A DNA stretch of 64,000 nucleotides from Psychrobacter sp. UBA5136 (GTDB lineage Bacteria > Pseudomonadota > Gammaproteobacteria > Pseudomonadales > Moraxellaceae). Location of the stretch: NCBI RefSeq assembly GCF_002414005.1, contig NZ_DHYG01000003.1, positions 1 through 64,000 on the forward strand, given 5' to 3'. The position numbers and the translations under genes are program-made. Shown here in pieces: positions 10,141 through 19,918 of this stretch (the first letter of the stretch is position 1; every line of letters starts with the position of its first letter). The notes beneath the pieces are model-generated. The model was given only the letters and a program-made list of their open reading frames with translations. It was not told the origin of the DNA and ran no database searches.

Positions 10141-11274
10141 TTAGCTGTTTTGCTCACGGATAATGTTTAGCATACGGCGTAGCGGCTCTGCTGCGCCCCA
10201 CAACAATTGGTCACCAACGGTAAAGGCACCTAGGTATTCAGGACCCATGTTAAGCTTACGTAGGCGTCCTAGCGCGACGGTCAAAGTGCCCGTTACTGCC
10301 ACAGGCGTCAAACGGTTCATGGTCGCTTGTTTGTCGTCTTCGACCACATCTAACCACTGATTACCGCTATTTTTAAGCGCGGCTTCGATTTCTTCTAGCG
10401 GGATATCTTTTTTGAGCTTAATCGTTAGCCCTTGAGCGTGGCAGCGCATGGCACCAACGCGGACACACATACCGTCAATGGCAATTTTATCTGCTTCAGA
10501 ATTACCAAGGATTTTATTGGTTTCAACGCCGCCTTTCCATTCTTCACGCGATTGTTTGTTTTCTAACTGTGCGTCGATATAAGGAATCAAACTACCCGCT
10601 AATGGCACGCCAAAGTACTGTTTAGGAAAATCATCTGAGCGCTGCGTCTGGGCGATTTTTTTATCAATCTCAAGAATGGCGCTAGCAGGGTTGGCAAGCT
10701 CGTCTTTAACGGCATCATGAAGCACGCCCATGCCTTCGATTAACTCGCGCATATTGTTGGCCCCAGAGCCGCTCGCTGCTTGATAGGTCATGGCGCTGAC
10801 CCATTCGACCCAGCCTTTATTAAACAGCTCACCGATCGCCATAAGCATCAGTGACACGGTACAGTTGCCGCCGATAAAGTCTTTTTTGCCGCTCGCTAGT
10901 GCTTTATCAATGACGCTGCGGTTAACGGGGTCAAGAATGATGATGCTATCGTCTTCCATGCGTAACGTGCTTGCCGCATCAATCCAGTAGCCATTCCAGC
11001 CGCTATCACGCAGGGGCTGATGCACTTTTGAGGTGTAGTCGCCACCTTGGCAGGTAATAATCACATCACAGGCAGCAAGTGCTTCAATATCATGAGCATC
11101 TTTTAGTTGGCTGGTCTTCATACCGTCAAAGCTTGGCGCGTTGCCGCCTGCGTTACTGGTCGAAAAAAACACCGGTGTGATACCATCGAAGTCTTTTTCT
11201 TCACGCATCCGCTCTATCAATACTGACCCGACCATACCGCGCCAGCCTACCAAACCTACTGTTAAATTACTCAT
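10141..11274 (-). CDS. asd: Asd, aspartate-semialdehyde dehydrogenase
   Basis: Reduces aspartyl phosphate to aspartate semialdehyde, the branch point to lysine, diaminopimelate, threonine and methionine. 377 residues. An N-terminal NADP-binding fold begins [14 protein letters not shown], and the acyl-enzyme cysteine is C138 in GGNCTVSLM. The substrate-binding motif and the His of [13 protein letters not shown] are present. This is the gammaproteobacterial Asd type. It is a single gene flanked by a terminator and followed on the same strand by tgt. Confidence 0.97.
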   Translation of the reverse strand: MSNLTVGLVGWRGMVGSVLIERMREEKDFDGITPVFFSTSNAGGNAPSFDGMKTSQLKDAHDIEALAACDVIITCQGGDYTSKVHQPLRDSGWNGYWIDAASTLRMEDDSIIILDPVNRSVIDKALASGKKDFIGGNCTVSLMLMAIGELFNKGWVEWVSAMTYQAASGSGANNMRELIEGMGVLHDAVKDELANPASAILEIDKKIAQTQRSDDFPKQYFGVPLAGSLIPYIDAQLENKQSREEWKGGVETNKILGNSEADKIAIDGMCVRVGAMRCHAQGLTIKLKKDIPLEEIEAALKNSGNQWLDVVEDDKQATMNRLTPVAVTGTLTVALGRLRKLNMGPEYLGAFTVGDQLLWGAAEPLRRMLNIIREQNS

Positions 11275-11566
11275 GAAACTGAATCCTTTTTACCATAAAT
11301 TGTTGCATCGCCAACCGATAACAATGCCGTGAATAGCAGCAAAAAGCAAGGTTTTTTAGAGAATGCACAGTGTTTTTTAGCGGCGATTTATTATATACAC
11401 TATAACGTTGAGTGATGATTCTGCCAGCTACGATGACAAAGCAGGGATTAGGTTTAATGCTTATGCATCTTGCTACTTGTTCAGCTTATTGATTATTGGC
11501 TATTAACTGTTGGCTTACTGACTATTTGCTATAAATAGTGCCAACGCTGCTTAAATACAAGCCCAT

Positions 11567-11586
11567 CCTATCAGGATAGGTTTTTT
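11567..11586 (+). terminator. Candidate terminator of a small + strand transcript
   Basis: CCTAT and ATAGG pair around CAGG and are followed by TTTTTT. No gene lies upstream on this strand, so it either ends a short unannotated RNA or is fortuitous. Confidence 0.4.
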
Positions 11587-11871
11587 ATAAGCGTATTTCT
11601 TGCATTCTCGATAAATTAAGGACACCGGTGAAAAAGAGGTTATAAATAACCTGAATACAAATAACTTAACTACTATTAAAATGGCTCAGAGTGTAATTTT
11701 TTACGGTGAACAGACGCGCGATGAGTATGCAGTAGTAGGCGATGGCAGCATGAGATGCTAAAGTGAGCAGCTATTATTTATCTCACTGTTTATCTTGCTG
11801 TAAAATTACAAAGATTAGCAGTTTAAACAGTTATTTTTAATTTAAGCGGTCACTATATTAAAAAAACTTAT

Positions 11872-11916
11872 TATTAAAAGCCTCACTATTAAAAATGTCA
11901 CTGTTAAAAACGTTAC
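11872..11916 (+). repeat. Three imperfect 15-bp tandem units
   Basis: TATTAAAAGCCTCAC, TATTAAAAATGTCAC and TGTTAAAAACGTTAC follow each other without gaps about 60 bp upstream of the EEP gene. Confidence 0.65.
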
Positions 11917-11973
11917 CATCAACATCAGCATCATTGGCTTAGCCATTCATTCAATAAACGGTCGATACACTTT

Positions 11974-13104
11974 ATGGATTTTTCCCTATTATATTATGGC
12001 GCACAGTGGTTAGCGGGATTGATTGCCTTTGTCACCATTTGGGGCTGGTTACCTCTCGATAACTGGTGGGTGCGCGGTGTTGAGTTCCCCCGTATTCAGA
12101 TTATATTTCTTGGTATCGCTGCTTGGATAGTTATGTTGCTATTTTGCTCCGATTGGCAGTTTGCGCAGTGGGTGTTATTTATTGTCTTAAGCATTGCGCT
12201 CGCCTTTCAGCTTAGAATGGTATTGCCCTATACCAAACTGTGGAAAAAAGAAGTGCTAAGCGCCAAAGACATGCCAGAGGGGCAAGCGCACCAGCTCAAA
12301 ATTATGGTGTCGAATGTCTTAACGCCTAATAATCATACGCAAAAATTGGTGGAGCTGGTAAAAGATAAGCGCCCCGATATTTTAGTTACTTTAGAGACAG
12401 ATAAAAAATGGGAAAAAGCCCTTCATCAAATTGAAGCAGATTACCCTTATACCGTCAAAGTACCGCTGGATAATCTGTATGGTATGCACCTGTATTCTAA
12501 GCTTGAGCTTATAGAACCTGAAGTCAAATATTTGATGATTGATGATATCCCCTCTATTCATACACAGATGCGTTTGCAGGGCGGCCAAGTTATCTGGCTA
12601 TACTGTTTGCACCCCATGCCGCCAAGTCCGACAGAAGCCGATAAATCGACGACGCGTGACGCTGAGCTATTGATGGTCGGAAAACACATCAAAGAAAATA
12701 AGCAAACGGCGATATTGGCAGGCGATTTAAACGACGTGGCTTGGTCAAAGACCACCCGCCGCTTTCAGCGCATCTCAGGCTTGTTAGATCCGCGTATTGG
12801 GCGCCATTTTATCAATACCTTCCATGTCGACTACCCCTTTTTACGCTGGGCGCTGGATCATATTTTTCATAGTGCGTGCTTTACCTTGGTCGATATCCAG
12901 CGTATGCCTTCTATTGGTTCCGACCATTTTCCGGTGATGACAACGCTGCAATACGAGCCAGAAGAAGCAAGCATACAAGAAAGTCATGCGCCGACCAAGC
13001 AAGCAGCAGATGTCAAAGAGACAGAACATAAAATCGAGGCAGGCAAAAAAGAGGGCTGTAAAGTGTCAAAAGAGCACGCCCAGGCAGAGGATAAGAGCGA
13101 TTGA
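11974..13104 (+). CDS. Membrane-anchored endonuclease/exonuclease/phosphatase family protein
   Basis: 376 residues. Three hydrophobic segments in residues 1-90 precede an EEP-fold catalytic domain (about 105-325). Recognisable catalytic elements are VSNVLTPNN, the metal-binding Glu in LVTLETD, AGDLNDVAW, LDHIF and the final GSDHFPV. The family includes nucleases, sphingomyelinases and phosphoinositide phosphatases, so the substrate is open; the active site probably faces the periplasm. A charged tail rich in Lys, Glu and Ala follows (about 326-376). The start ATG 11974 has no strong ribosome binding site. The Rsm-like RNA gene begins about 125 bp downstream. Confidence 0.85.
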   Translation: MDFSLLYYGAQWLAGLIAFVTIWGWLPLDNWWVRGVEFPRIQIIFLGIAAWIVMLLFCSDWQFAQWVLFIVLSIALAFQLRMVLPYTKLWKKEVLSAKDMPEGQAHQLKIMVSNVLTPNNHTQKLVELVKDKRPDILVTLETDKKWEKALHQIEADYPYTVKVPLDNLYGMHLYSKLELIEPEVKYLMIDDIPSIHTQMRLQGGQVIWLYCLHPMPPSPTEADKSTTRDAELLMVGKHIKENKQTAILAGDLNDVAWSKTTRRFQRISGLLDPRIGRHFINTFHVDYPFLRWALDHIFHSACFTLVDIQRMPSIGSDHFPVMTTLQYEPEEASIQESHAPTKQAADVKETEHKIEAGKKEGCKVSKEHAQAEDKSD

Positions 13105-13154
13105 TAAGATAGATTGATGAGTTGTTTGAATATTTTTGAACGCGGCGATTAGGA

Positions 13155-13172
13155 TGTAAGCAAATGCTTACG
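13155..13172 (+). promoter_or_regulatory. GacA-type upstream activating sequence
   Basis: TGTAAGCAAATGCTTACG matches the published GacA box TGTAAG-N6-CTTACA at all positions except the last base. Its centre is about 66 bp before the predicted RNA start, the distance seen for rsmY/rsmZ promoters of pseudomonads. The only candidate -10 at the right place is TAGAAT (13217-13222), with no good -35, as expected of an activator-dependent promoter. Confidence 0.75.
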
Positions 13173-13228
13173 TTAAATAAGGTCTTTAGCCTCTAGTCGT
13201 CTCCCGTCAATTAACCTAGAATACAACC

Positions 13229-13405
13229 ATCAACACAAGGATACGCAAGGATGCAGTGTTGAGGCAGTAACGATAAAAGCACAGGTCAGCCCGCTGTCTT
13301 ATAGGTTACTGTTTATGACTTAGGATGAGTCAACACGGAAGAGATAATAACAACAATATGAAACGCCATAGCCCTGAACCCATCGCCCTAGGTTCGGGGC
13401 TTTTC
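13229..13405 (+). ncRNA. Rsm/Csr-type regulatory small RNA (candidate)
   Basis: Predicted RNA of about 177 nt that would sequester the translational regulator RsmA/CsrA. GGA motifs occur at 13239, 13249, 13323 and 13337. The first two sit in the loop of a CAACAC/GTGTTG hairpin (13231-13261). The third sits in the loop of TGACT/AGTCA (13316-13332), the presentation CsrA prefers. A further stem CAGTAAC/GTTACTG spans 13265-13311, and an intrinsic terminator ends the RNA. The GacA box, -10, looped GGA motifs and terminator occur in the right order and spacing. Boundaries are estimates, and I could not run a covariance search. No gacA or csrA is in the window. Confidence 0.72.
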
Positions 13406-13408
13406 TTT
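13370..13408 (+). terminator. Intrinsic terminator of the Rsm-like RNA
   Basis: AGCCCTGAACC (13370-13380) pairs with GGTTCGGGGCT (13391-13401), one G-U pair included, and is followed by TTTTCTTT. It is a strong GC-rich stem with no + strand protein gene after the EEP gene, 265 bp away. Confidence 0.85.
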
Positions 13409-13537
13409 GGGTGTTGGTTTTTATGAATGTTTGGAAATCCTCTTTAATCACCAATTCTTTAATCGTAATAGAGGCGCAAAAGTAGCAATTAAATTTATCT
13501 CCAAAAATTGTTGGTATTAATAAATGCTTTAGATAGC

Positions 13538-13573
13538 AAAAAGGGTAGAGACATCAGCATCTACCCTTTTTTA
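13538..13573 (-). terminator. Terminator downstream of surA
   Basis: AAAAAGGGTAGA and TCTACCCTTTTTT form a 12-bp stem with a 10-nt loop. The A run on the + strand gives a U tract for the leftward surA transcript; the element is symmetrical. Confidence 0.85.
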
Positions 13574-13588
13574 TCTGATTAACAGCGG

Positions 13589-14998
13589 CTAACCCAGTAC
13601 TTGGATGTAAGCGCCTGCTCGCAGTTCTTGTAGCCAGTCTTCTTTGGCTTGCGGCGCAAGGCGCTGGTATAACGCTTGACGCGCCATATTACGACGGTAT
13701 TCATCGCTGACATCTTGCTCACGCTTACCTTCGACTTTTAAGATGTGCCAACCAAACTGCGTTTTAAAGGGCGCAGAATAGTCGCCAACCGCGGTATTTT
13801 TCATCATGGCTTCAAATGGTCCAATCATCTGCTCTTCACCAACCCAATCCAAATCGCCGCCGCGCCCTGCTGAGCCGGGATCATCTGAATACGTCGCTGC
13901 TAGGCTCGCAAAGTCAGCGCCTTTACGTAATTGCTCGTAAAGGTCATTGATTTTTTGCTCAGCCAAGGCATCGGTTTGCAGCTCATCGACTTTCACTAAG
14001 ATATGGCGGGTATGCCACTGCGGCACTAGCATGGTATCACTGGTTTTTTTATCAGCCAGTTTAATGATATCAATGCCTTCAGGGGTTACTAACGGAGCGC
14101 TCACAGCGCCGACCTCGAGTTTGGTGATTTCGCTGGCAAGCTCGGTCGGTAGCGCCGCGGCTTTATGAAAGCCCATATCACCGCCTTGCAACTGAATAGG
14201 ATAGCTGCCTTGGCTTGCCGTAATGGCTTCTGTGACATCAACGTTTGGTGCAAGCAAGCGAGTGCGTAGACGTTGCGCGACCTTTAGCGCTTCGTCACGC
14301 TGGGCGTCAGACAATCGGCTATAGTCATCCATGTAGGGCACGCGCACATGAATGGTTTGATATTCGCTTTGATTTAAGCGCTTGGCTTCAGGAGAGGCCA
14401 AAAATGCATCGATATCTTGTTCGCTAATGCGCACGCGGCTTGCAATTTGGCGCTGCTGCAACGCTTGAATCGCGGCATCTTCAATCAATTGCGCGCGTAA
14501 GGTGGCATAGCTTCCTGGTCTGGCGGCGTCCAAACGTTGTTGCAAATCACCAATGCTACTGAGTCCTTCGGCTTGGGCGATTTGAGCCAAACGTTGATTA
14601 ATCGCGGCTTCATCAGGATTTAAGCCAATACGTTTGACCATCGACAGCTGTAATTCACGCAAGATAAGGGCGTTTAACACTTCAGACTGCAATTGGGCAG
14701 AATTGGCAATCGGTTCGCCCGCTGCTTGAGCACGTGCTTGAGTTTGCGCCATAGCAGCGATCAAGTCGCTTTTTAAGATGGCGTTTTCATTGACCAAAGC
14801 AATGATACCGTCTGTACTATTGGCTGGCGTCAAACGTGCGGCGCTATTTTGCTGAGTACTAGCATCAACTTTTGCAGCTGAAGTTTTTGCAGGCTTCACG
14901 GTTGCTGCTTGTACACTCAGGCTGAGGGCAATAGCGCCTGTCATACCCATAGAAAGCAATACAGCTCGGCTTGTCTGACGTAAAGAAAAAAATCTCAT
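13589..14998 (-). CDS. surA: SurA, periplasmic peptidyl-prolyl isomerase and chaperone
   Basis: Escorts unfolded outer-membrane proteins to BamA, including LptD. The start is placed at ATG 14998 (MRFFSLRQT) because GAGGAG lies 7 bp upstream. The longer frame to 15103 has no such site and would bury the signal peptide. The signal peptide ends near SLSVQA. An Ala/Thr-rich linker, the SurA N-terminal domain (about residues 65-185) and two parvulin domains (about 195-320 and 330-430) follow, the second with GGDLDWVGEEQM and FGWHILKVEG. 469 residues, slightly longer than E. coli SurA (428). It is followed after a terminator by no partner, and lies directly after lptD on the same strand. Confidence 0.95.
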   Translation of the reverse strand: MRFFSLRQTSRAVLLSMGMTGAIALSLSVQAATVKPAKTSAAKVDASTQQNSAARLTPANSTDGIIALVNENAILKSDLIAAMAQTQARAQAAGEPIANSAQLQSEVLNALILRELQLSMVKRIGLNPDEAAINQRLAQIAQAEGLSSIGDLQQRLDAARPGSYATLRAQLIEDAAIQALQQRQIASRVRISEQDIDAFLASPEAKRLNQSEYQTIHVRVPYMDDYSRLSDAQRDEALKVAQRLRTRLLAPNVDVTEAITASQGSYPIQLQGGDMGFHKAAALPTELASEITKLEVGAVSAPLVTPEGIDIIKLADKKTSDTMLVPQWHTRHILVKVDELQTDALAEQKINDLYEQLRKGADFASLAATYSDDPGSAGRGGDLDWVGEEQMIGPFEAMMKNTAVGDYSAPFKTQFGWHILKVEGKREQDVSDEYRRNMARQALYQRLAPQAKEDWLQELRAGAYIQVLG

Positions 14999-15190
14999 GA
15001 TGCTCCTCATCAATGTCATTGCATCGGATGGTAATCGGTTAAGCCTATTGACGTTACTGTTAATAGTGAAGTAGCGGCTAGGGCTGTTTATAATAGGGTA
15101 CAAACAATGTTATATCACAAATGATACTTTATACATAAACCATCAATCATACGTGAATCTAAGCGTATAGATGATATTTATTCATCCTTA

Positions 15191-18100
15191 TTAATCCTTC
15201 CATGCGCTTTGAACCGGCTCAAAACCCAACACTTTGTCAGCAAGTAAGCGCGTTAAACGGCTGCTACCGCTACCAAGACCGTTGAGTCTGATCTCGGCCA
15301 TAATCGCTTGTGTGGGTTTGTCTTTGATGTTTAAGTCATTATAGTAACGACGACCGTAAACTGCAAAACCAAAACAGCAATCTTCATAATCGACGCCGAT
15401 TAATGAATCCAGCATCTTATTACGATTATAATCATACTGACCCTGCGCCAGTACACGCCAGTTGTTATTAACGGGGAAAATCGCCGATGCGGTAAATGCC
15501 GATAAAGGTAGTTGATCGGTGTTTTCATCACGCATACGCTTTACAAAACCGACGTTAAATAAGCTGTTGTCGGACGGCTGGTAGCGCAGCTCAGTGGTGA
15601 TATAGTTTAAATCATAGCTATTGGTCAGGGCGCCACTCATATCGACCCAGACGTTGTTATAAGGCTGGGCGCTGGTATCCCATACCAGTCCAGATGAAGA
15701 GGACGTTAGTACGGGTTTTTCGCCATCGAGGGTCACGCGTCCATCGTCGATATAAAACTGCTCTGCAATGCTACCATCAAAACGTGTCACACCCGTTGCA
15801 TCGATGTAACGATAATTAATGCCTGGTGTAAAGGCATGCAAATCTTGCAGGCGGTCATGGCCTAAAAACCAGCTGTCCGAAAACAGTTGCTCATAGTTGA
15901 TAGAAGCGATACGGGTATTAAAGTTAGGAATATCGTTTTGGTCTTTATAGGGTGAGTAGGTGTACTTTAAGCGCGGACTGAGTAAGCGATAACCGCCTAA
16001 GGTATCGTCAAAGGCACCAAAAGGCGAGCCTGCTTGATAAAAGTGCAACCCAGCATCGACACTGACTTGTGGCACAAACACCGATTGACTGCCATCGTCT
16101 TTACTCAGATCATTATCCGCCAAACTGTCTTCATCATAAGACGTATACAGATGCTGTAAGCTAAGCTTAGGTTTAATATAGCCCCAAGATTTTTCCATTG
16201 GATAAACGGCGCTTAGCTTATTATAAAATCGCGTGCCACTTTTTTCATTTTCAGAGCCATCATCGATGGACTTTTTAAAATAAGCGGAGTCACTTACCCC
16301 CGTAATATCAAAGCTTTTTGCCCACGGCAGGCGATAATCAAGTTTGAGCTGCGGCAAGCGCGAGTAGGGCTTATCTTTGTCTTGTAATGGCTGCCCATTA
16401 TTATTAAAAGCATCGAGCGTTTGAAAGGTTTCGACTTTTAATTCACCATTAACATAGTCATTATAATAATTAACCCGAGCACGGCGCGGTAGGTTTAACG
16501 TATTGTCTGACAAACCTAACGTATCAAAATCATTGAGATAATCGGCATCGGACACATAGCTGTATTTTGCATCACCACTTAAGCGCGGAATGCTGCTAGA
16601 CGACCAGTAATGATCATAAAAAAAGCTGCTACGATCTTCGCCGTCATATTTTCTGTCACTGGGCAAGTATGAGCCGTTAAAAATCCCTTCACCATACTCC
16701 TCAGTTAGATAGCGAAACTCACCAGATAGCATGGGGTTGCGATTGGTGTAAACACGGGTGTTCAGGGTGGCGTCGTAGTTAGGCGCTAAATTAAAGTAAT
16801 AAGGCACATCAACTTCAAGACCGCTTTCACTACCAACACTCGCGCTCGGTAATAAAAAGCCGCTACTGCGCCGATTGTCTATAGGAAAGTTAAAATAGGG
16901 TAAATAGAATACTGGCACATCGGCAATTCTAAAAGTCGTATTATAAGCTTCACCGCGACCCGTTTCGGTATCTAAGTCGATACTTTTGGCATCAAACTGC
17001 CATTTGCGATTGGTCGGCGGACAGGTGCTAAACATCACCTCATCAAGCTCATACTGGGTTTCGTTGGGGCGATTGAGGCGTTTAGCGTAGCCGTGTGCTT
17101 GCAGCTCTACACTGGCAAAAGCCACGTCTTTTGCTGTTGATTGGCCGGTTTCGGTATTATAGTTTAAGCTGTCCGCGACACCGATAAGACCACCAGTTGA
17201 CGCTTTATCAGTAAGGCTGGCTTTATTGTTTTGAGCATTGCTGTTTTGTCTGTTGCCGTTTTGAACACGGCCAGCTTGCGATGAACCAGCGGCATTTATG
17301 TTTTGCCCCGTCGCTTGGTCGGTAAACATCACTTTACCTTGCGCGGCTGCCACATTATTATTTAGGTCGAGTACGATTTTGTCGGCTTCGACATGCTGCG
17401 TACCTTGGTCAACAATGACATTGCCTGAGAGCTCAGCATAATCGACATTATCATAATAGCCATAATCCGATTCTGCGAACAGCGGCGCTTGATTATTTGG
17501 AATGCCGTTTAAGTTGGGCGCTGGCTGACCGTTACTGGCGCCCGTTTCATTGACAGCGCGCTGGTAATTAGGATTTTTCTTGGGATAGACCCATTGGCCT
17601 TCGCAGCGCTGGGCGCTATCGACGCTATTTGGTAGCAGCTTTAAGTCGCTACCTACGGCTGGAATGGTTTGCGCGGTAAAGGCATTTTGAATATCGCTGT
17701 TATTGCTGTCTGCTACGTGATCTTTTTTATTATTATTTAACGTTGCAGGATCTGTATCTGGCGTTAATTCGTAAAATTCTGCCAAACGCATCAGACTGTC
17801 TTGAATACTGTCGTCATCAGTATTAACGCGGCGTTTACCAGCGTTAGTTTCAGCATTGTTTTGCTTATTACCATTGCTAGTGGCATTAATACTGGCACTG
17901 CTGTCATTAATGGCTGTGATATTTATATTATCGTTATTATCACTATTAACATTGTTGACATTAATAACATTGTCTAAAGCGTCATCATTAGTGAGAAGCG
18001 GCTTATTTTTATCAGCGGCAATATTTTTGGTTTGACTGTCGCTTTCTTTAAAGGCAGCGTTTTTAACGCCAATATTGTCAAAGTCGGTACTGTTATTGTC

Positions 18101-18403
18101 CGTCTTTTGCGCACGCTTGCTGTGATAACGAATGTCTTGATTGACTGGGCTTTTAGTTTTAGCCGCGACCTCAGAAACATAATCGCTAGCGTTATCAGTG
18201 ACCAATGCCTCAGTCATCTGCGCATCAACGTTGTTATCGACATTATTAGGAGCCGCACTGACCGTCAAGCTGGATAAGCCCAAGGCGCCAAATAAAATCA
18301 AACGAATGCTTTGGTAAAGCGGAGAATATAACAAGGGCACACCTATGATTGTAGAGCCTATTGGATTGCGAGCGTTGGATTGCTGGCCATATTTTAGCGC
18401 CAT
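15191..18403 (-). CDS. lptD: LptD, LPS-assembly outer-membrane protein
   Basis: Inserts lipopolysaccharide into the outer leaflet with the lipoprotein LptE. 1070 residues, against about 784 in E. coli. The excess is an Asn/Asp/Ser-rich low-complexity stretch (about residues 50-260) between the signal peptide and the LptA-like jellyroll (about 300-440, interrupted by another Asn-rich insert near 375-395). The C-terminal barrel follows, with conserved FYLPYFNFPIDNRRSSGFL and a Cys pair EDCCFG near the end. The ATG at 18403 places the hydrophobic signal core at residues 33-50; an in-frame GTG 21 codons later is an alternative start. Upstream of surA on the same strand, as in many proteobacteria. 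Confidence 0.95.
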   Translation of the reverse strand: MALKYGQQSNARNPIGSTIIGVPLLYSPLYQSIRLILFGALGLSSLTVSAAPNNVDNNVDAQMTEALVTDNASDYVSEVAAKTKSPVNQDIRYHSKRAQKTDNNSTDFDNIGVKNAAFKESDSQTKNIAADKNKPLLTNDDALDNVINVNNVNSDNNDNINITAINDSSASINATSNGNKQNNAETNAGKRRVNTDDDSIQDSLMRLAEFYELTPDTDPATLNNNKKDHVADSNNSDIQNAFTAQTIPAVGSDLKLLPNSVDSAQRCEGQWVYPKKNPNYQRAVNETGASNGQPAPNLNGIPNNQAPLFAESDYGYYDNVDYAELSGNVIVDQGTQHVEADKIVLDLNNNVAAAQGKVMFTDQATGQNINAAGSSQAGRVQNGNRQNSNAQNNKASLTDKASTGGLIGVADSLNYNTETGQSTAKDVAFASVELQAHGYAKRLNRPNETQYELDEVMFSTCPPTNRKWQFDAKSIDLDTETGRGEAYNTTFRIADVPVFYLPYFNFPIDNRRSSGFLLPSASVGSESGLEVDVPYYFNLAPNYDATLNTRVYTNRNPMLSGEFRYLTEEYGEGIFNGSYLPSDRKYDGEDRSSFFYDHYWSSSSIPRLSGDAKYSYVSDADYLNDFDTLGLSDNTLNLPRRARVNYYNDYVNGELKVETFQTLDAFNNNGQPLQDKDKPYSRLPQLKLDYRLPWAKSFDITGVSDSAYFKKSIDDGSENEKSGTRFYNKLSAVYPMEKSWGYIKPKLSLQHLYTSYDEDSLADNDLSKDDGSQSVFVPQVSVDAGLHFYQAGSPFGAFDDTLGGYRLLSPRLKYTYSPYKDQNDIPNFNTRIASINYEQLFSDSWFLGHDRLQDLHAFTPGINYRYIDATGVTRFDGSIAEQFYIDDGRVTLDGEKPVLTSSSSGLVWDTSAQPYNNVWVDMSGALTNSYDLNYITTELRYQPSDNSLFNVGFVKRMRDENTDQLPLSAFTASAIFPVNNNWRVLAQGQYDYNRNKMLDSLIGVDYEDCCFGFAVYGRRYYNDLNIKDKPTQAIMAEIRLNGLGSGSSRLTRLLADKVLGFEPVQSAWKD

Positions 18404-18689
18404 TTAACGGCAAATAAACCAGTCATTCAGACGTTAATCTCGAAAATCGGAACGTTTTATATATAATGACGACTAATCATAGTCAAAAAAAACCAAATCA
18501 GCTACACTATTTACCAAAATTTATAATATAGCGGACTATATAGACTTTCTCACTGCTTCATAGCACGAGAGTCTGAATGATTAATCTGCTTAAAGCCGCT
18601 GCGTTGGTCAGTCGCGCGCCCATTATTTTAACAACTATTTGCCACCCATATCACTAATTTAGTCAGTTATGACTGATATTTAATCTGCG
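18404..18689. promoter_or_regulatory. Divergent promoter region of lptD and amgK
   Basis: The 286-bp AT-rich spacer between the divergent lptD-surA and amgK-murU units must carry both promoters. I see no convincing operator or hairpin in it. Confidence 0.5.
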
Positions 18690-19814
18690 ATGTTTTTTAT
18701 GACGAATAAAACCCTATTAGACCCTAGTGTAAATGCTGCTCGCAAGCAGCAGTTAGAGCAATGGCTGCAAGACGTGTTTGCCAATCAGAAATTTACCCTT
18801 GATAGTCTGCCTGGTGACGCCAGCGCGCGCCAATATCACCGTATGCAGTTACTGGGCAATGACGACGTAGAAACTGGTCACTATGAAACTGGGCGCTATA
18901 TTGTCATGGATTCGGCTGATGAACAAGACGCGTTGCAGCAGTTTATCAATGTCGCAAAGCTCATGTCACCAGCAATCAATGTCCCGACGCTTGTAGCTCA
19001 AGACGTGGCAAAAGGCTTTTTGGTATTGCAAGATTTTGGGACGGTAGAGTTTGCCCATCTGCTGGTCGATGCGTCAGCCGCTCAGGTGAATGACTATTAT
19101 CAATTGGCGATGCGTACTTTGGTTGCCTTGCAAGCGCTGCCTGTGGCGACAGCAAAAGCGGATTACCAATTGCCGGATTACGACACGGCGCTATTAAACC
19201 GTGAGATGGATTTGTTTAGCGAATGGTTTATCCCTTATATTGGCGTTGAGCTTGAACAATCGCTTTGGCAAAATCTTAAATCTGCTTTAATCGCTGAGAT
19301 TTTGTCACAGCCGCAGGTCGTCGTGCATCGCGATTATCACAGCCGCAATTTGATGCAAGACCAAGCGGATCATACGCGCTTGGGGGTGATTGATTTTCAA
19401 GATGCGGTGATAGGCGCATATACCTATGATTTGGTGTCATTAGTACGCGACGCCTACGTAGAGTGGCCAGAGAGTCAAGTAGCAAGCTGGATTCAGGATT
19501 ATTGGCAACTGCAAGAGCAAGCAGGGCTTGCGACCGCTGATAATGCGGCGCAGTTTGAAAACGACGTCAACGTCATGGGCGTACAGCGGCATTTAAAGGT
19601 GCTGGGCATCTTTATCCGCTTATTTGAACGTGATGGCAAAAGTCGCTATTTGGCTGATATTCCAAAAGTCATGCGTGATTTAATCTTTGAGCTAGAGTGG
19701 CTTGCCGAGTATGGCAGTCCCGATATGCAACAAGCGGTCAATCCTTTTAATGAATGGCTGCGTGAGGTTATCTTGCCTGCTTATCAACATAAATTTGCCC
19801 AGCAATACGTTTAA
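18690..19814 (+). CDS. amgK: AmgK, anomeric N-acetylmuramate/N-acetylglucosamine kinase
   Basis: Phosphotransferase-fold kinase (APH family) that phosphorylates MurNAc at the anomeric carbon in the peptidoglycan recycling route of pseudomonads, which bypasses de novo MurA and so affects fosfomycin tolerance. 374 residues. The catalytic loop VVHRDYHSRNLM has the HxDxxxxN pattern near residue 215, and the metal-binding VIDFQDA follows near 233. The function call rests on the fold plus the adjacent murU and the neighbouring lptD-surA, the same neighbourhood as in Pseudomonas. The start could also be ATG 18699 (MTNKTLL). The gap to murU is 104 bp and contains a 14-bp tandem duplication. Confidence 0.88.
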   Translation: MFFMTNKTLLDPSVNAARKQQLEQWLQDVFANQKFTLDSLPGDASARQYHRMQLLGNDDVETGHYETGRYIVMDSADEQDALQQFINVAKLMSPAINVPTLVAQDVAKGFLVLQDFGTVEFAHLLVDASAAQVNDYYQLAMRTLVALQALPVATAKADYQLPDYDTALLNREMDLFSEWFIPYIGVELEQSLWQNLKSALIAEILSQPQVVVHRDYHSRNLMQDQADHTRLGVIDFQDAVIGAYTYDLVSLVRDAYVEWPESQVASWIQDYWQLQEQAGLATADNAAQFENDVNVMGVQRHLKVLGIFIRLFERDGKSRYLADIPKVMRDLIFELEWLAEYGSPDMQQAVNPFNEWLREVILPAYQHKFAQQYV

Positions 19815-19852
19815 ATGAGAGTAAAAAAGTAAAGATGCTTAAAGCATTTAAA

Positions 19853-19880
19853 ACGGTCAATCATTAACGGTTAATTATTA
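19853..19880 (+). repeat. 14-bp tandem duplication between amgK and murU
   Basis: ACGGTCAATCATTA is followed at once by ACGGTTAATTATTA, differing at two positions. Confidence 0.6.
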
Positions 19881-19918
19881 AAAACTAGCAATAATTCAGT
19901 GAACAACAAGGAGCGTGT

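Larger units (their letters stand above)
11275..11973. other. 699-bp spacer between asd and the EEP gene
   Basis: No convincing protein gene. It holds a small + strand terminator-like hairpin (11567-11586), a 16-bp palindrome AGGTTATAAATAACCT (11637-11652) and three imperfect 15-bp tandem units (11872-11916). The divergent promoters of asd and the EEP gene must lie here. Confidence 0.6.
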
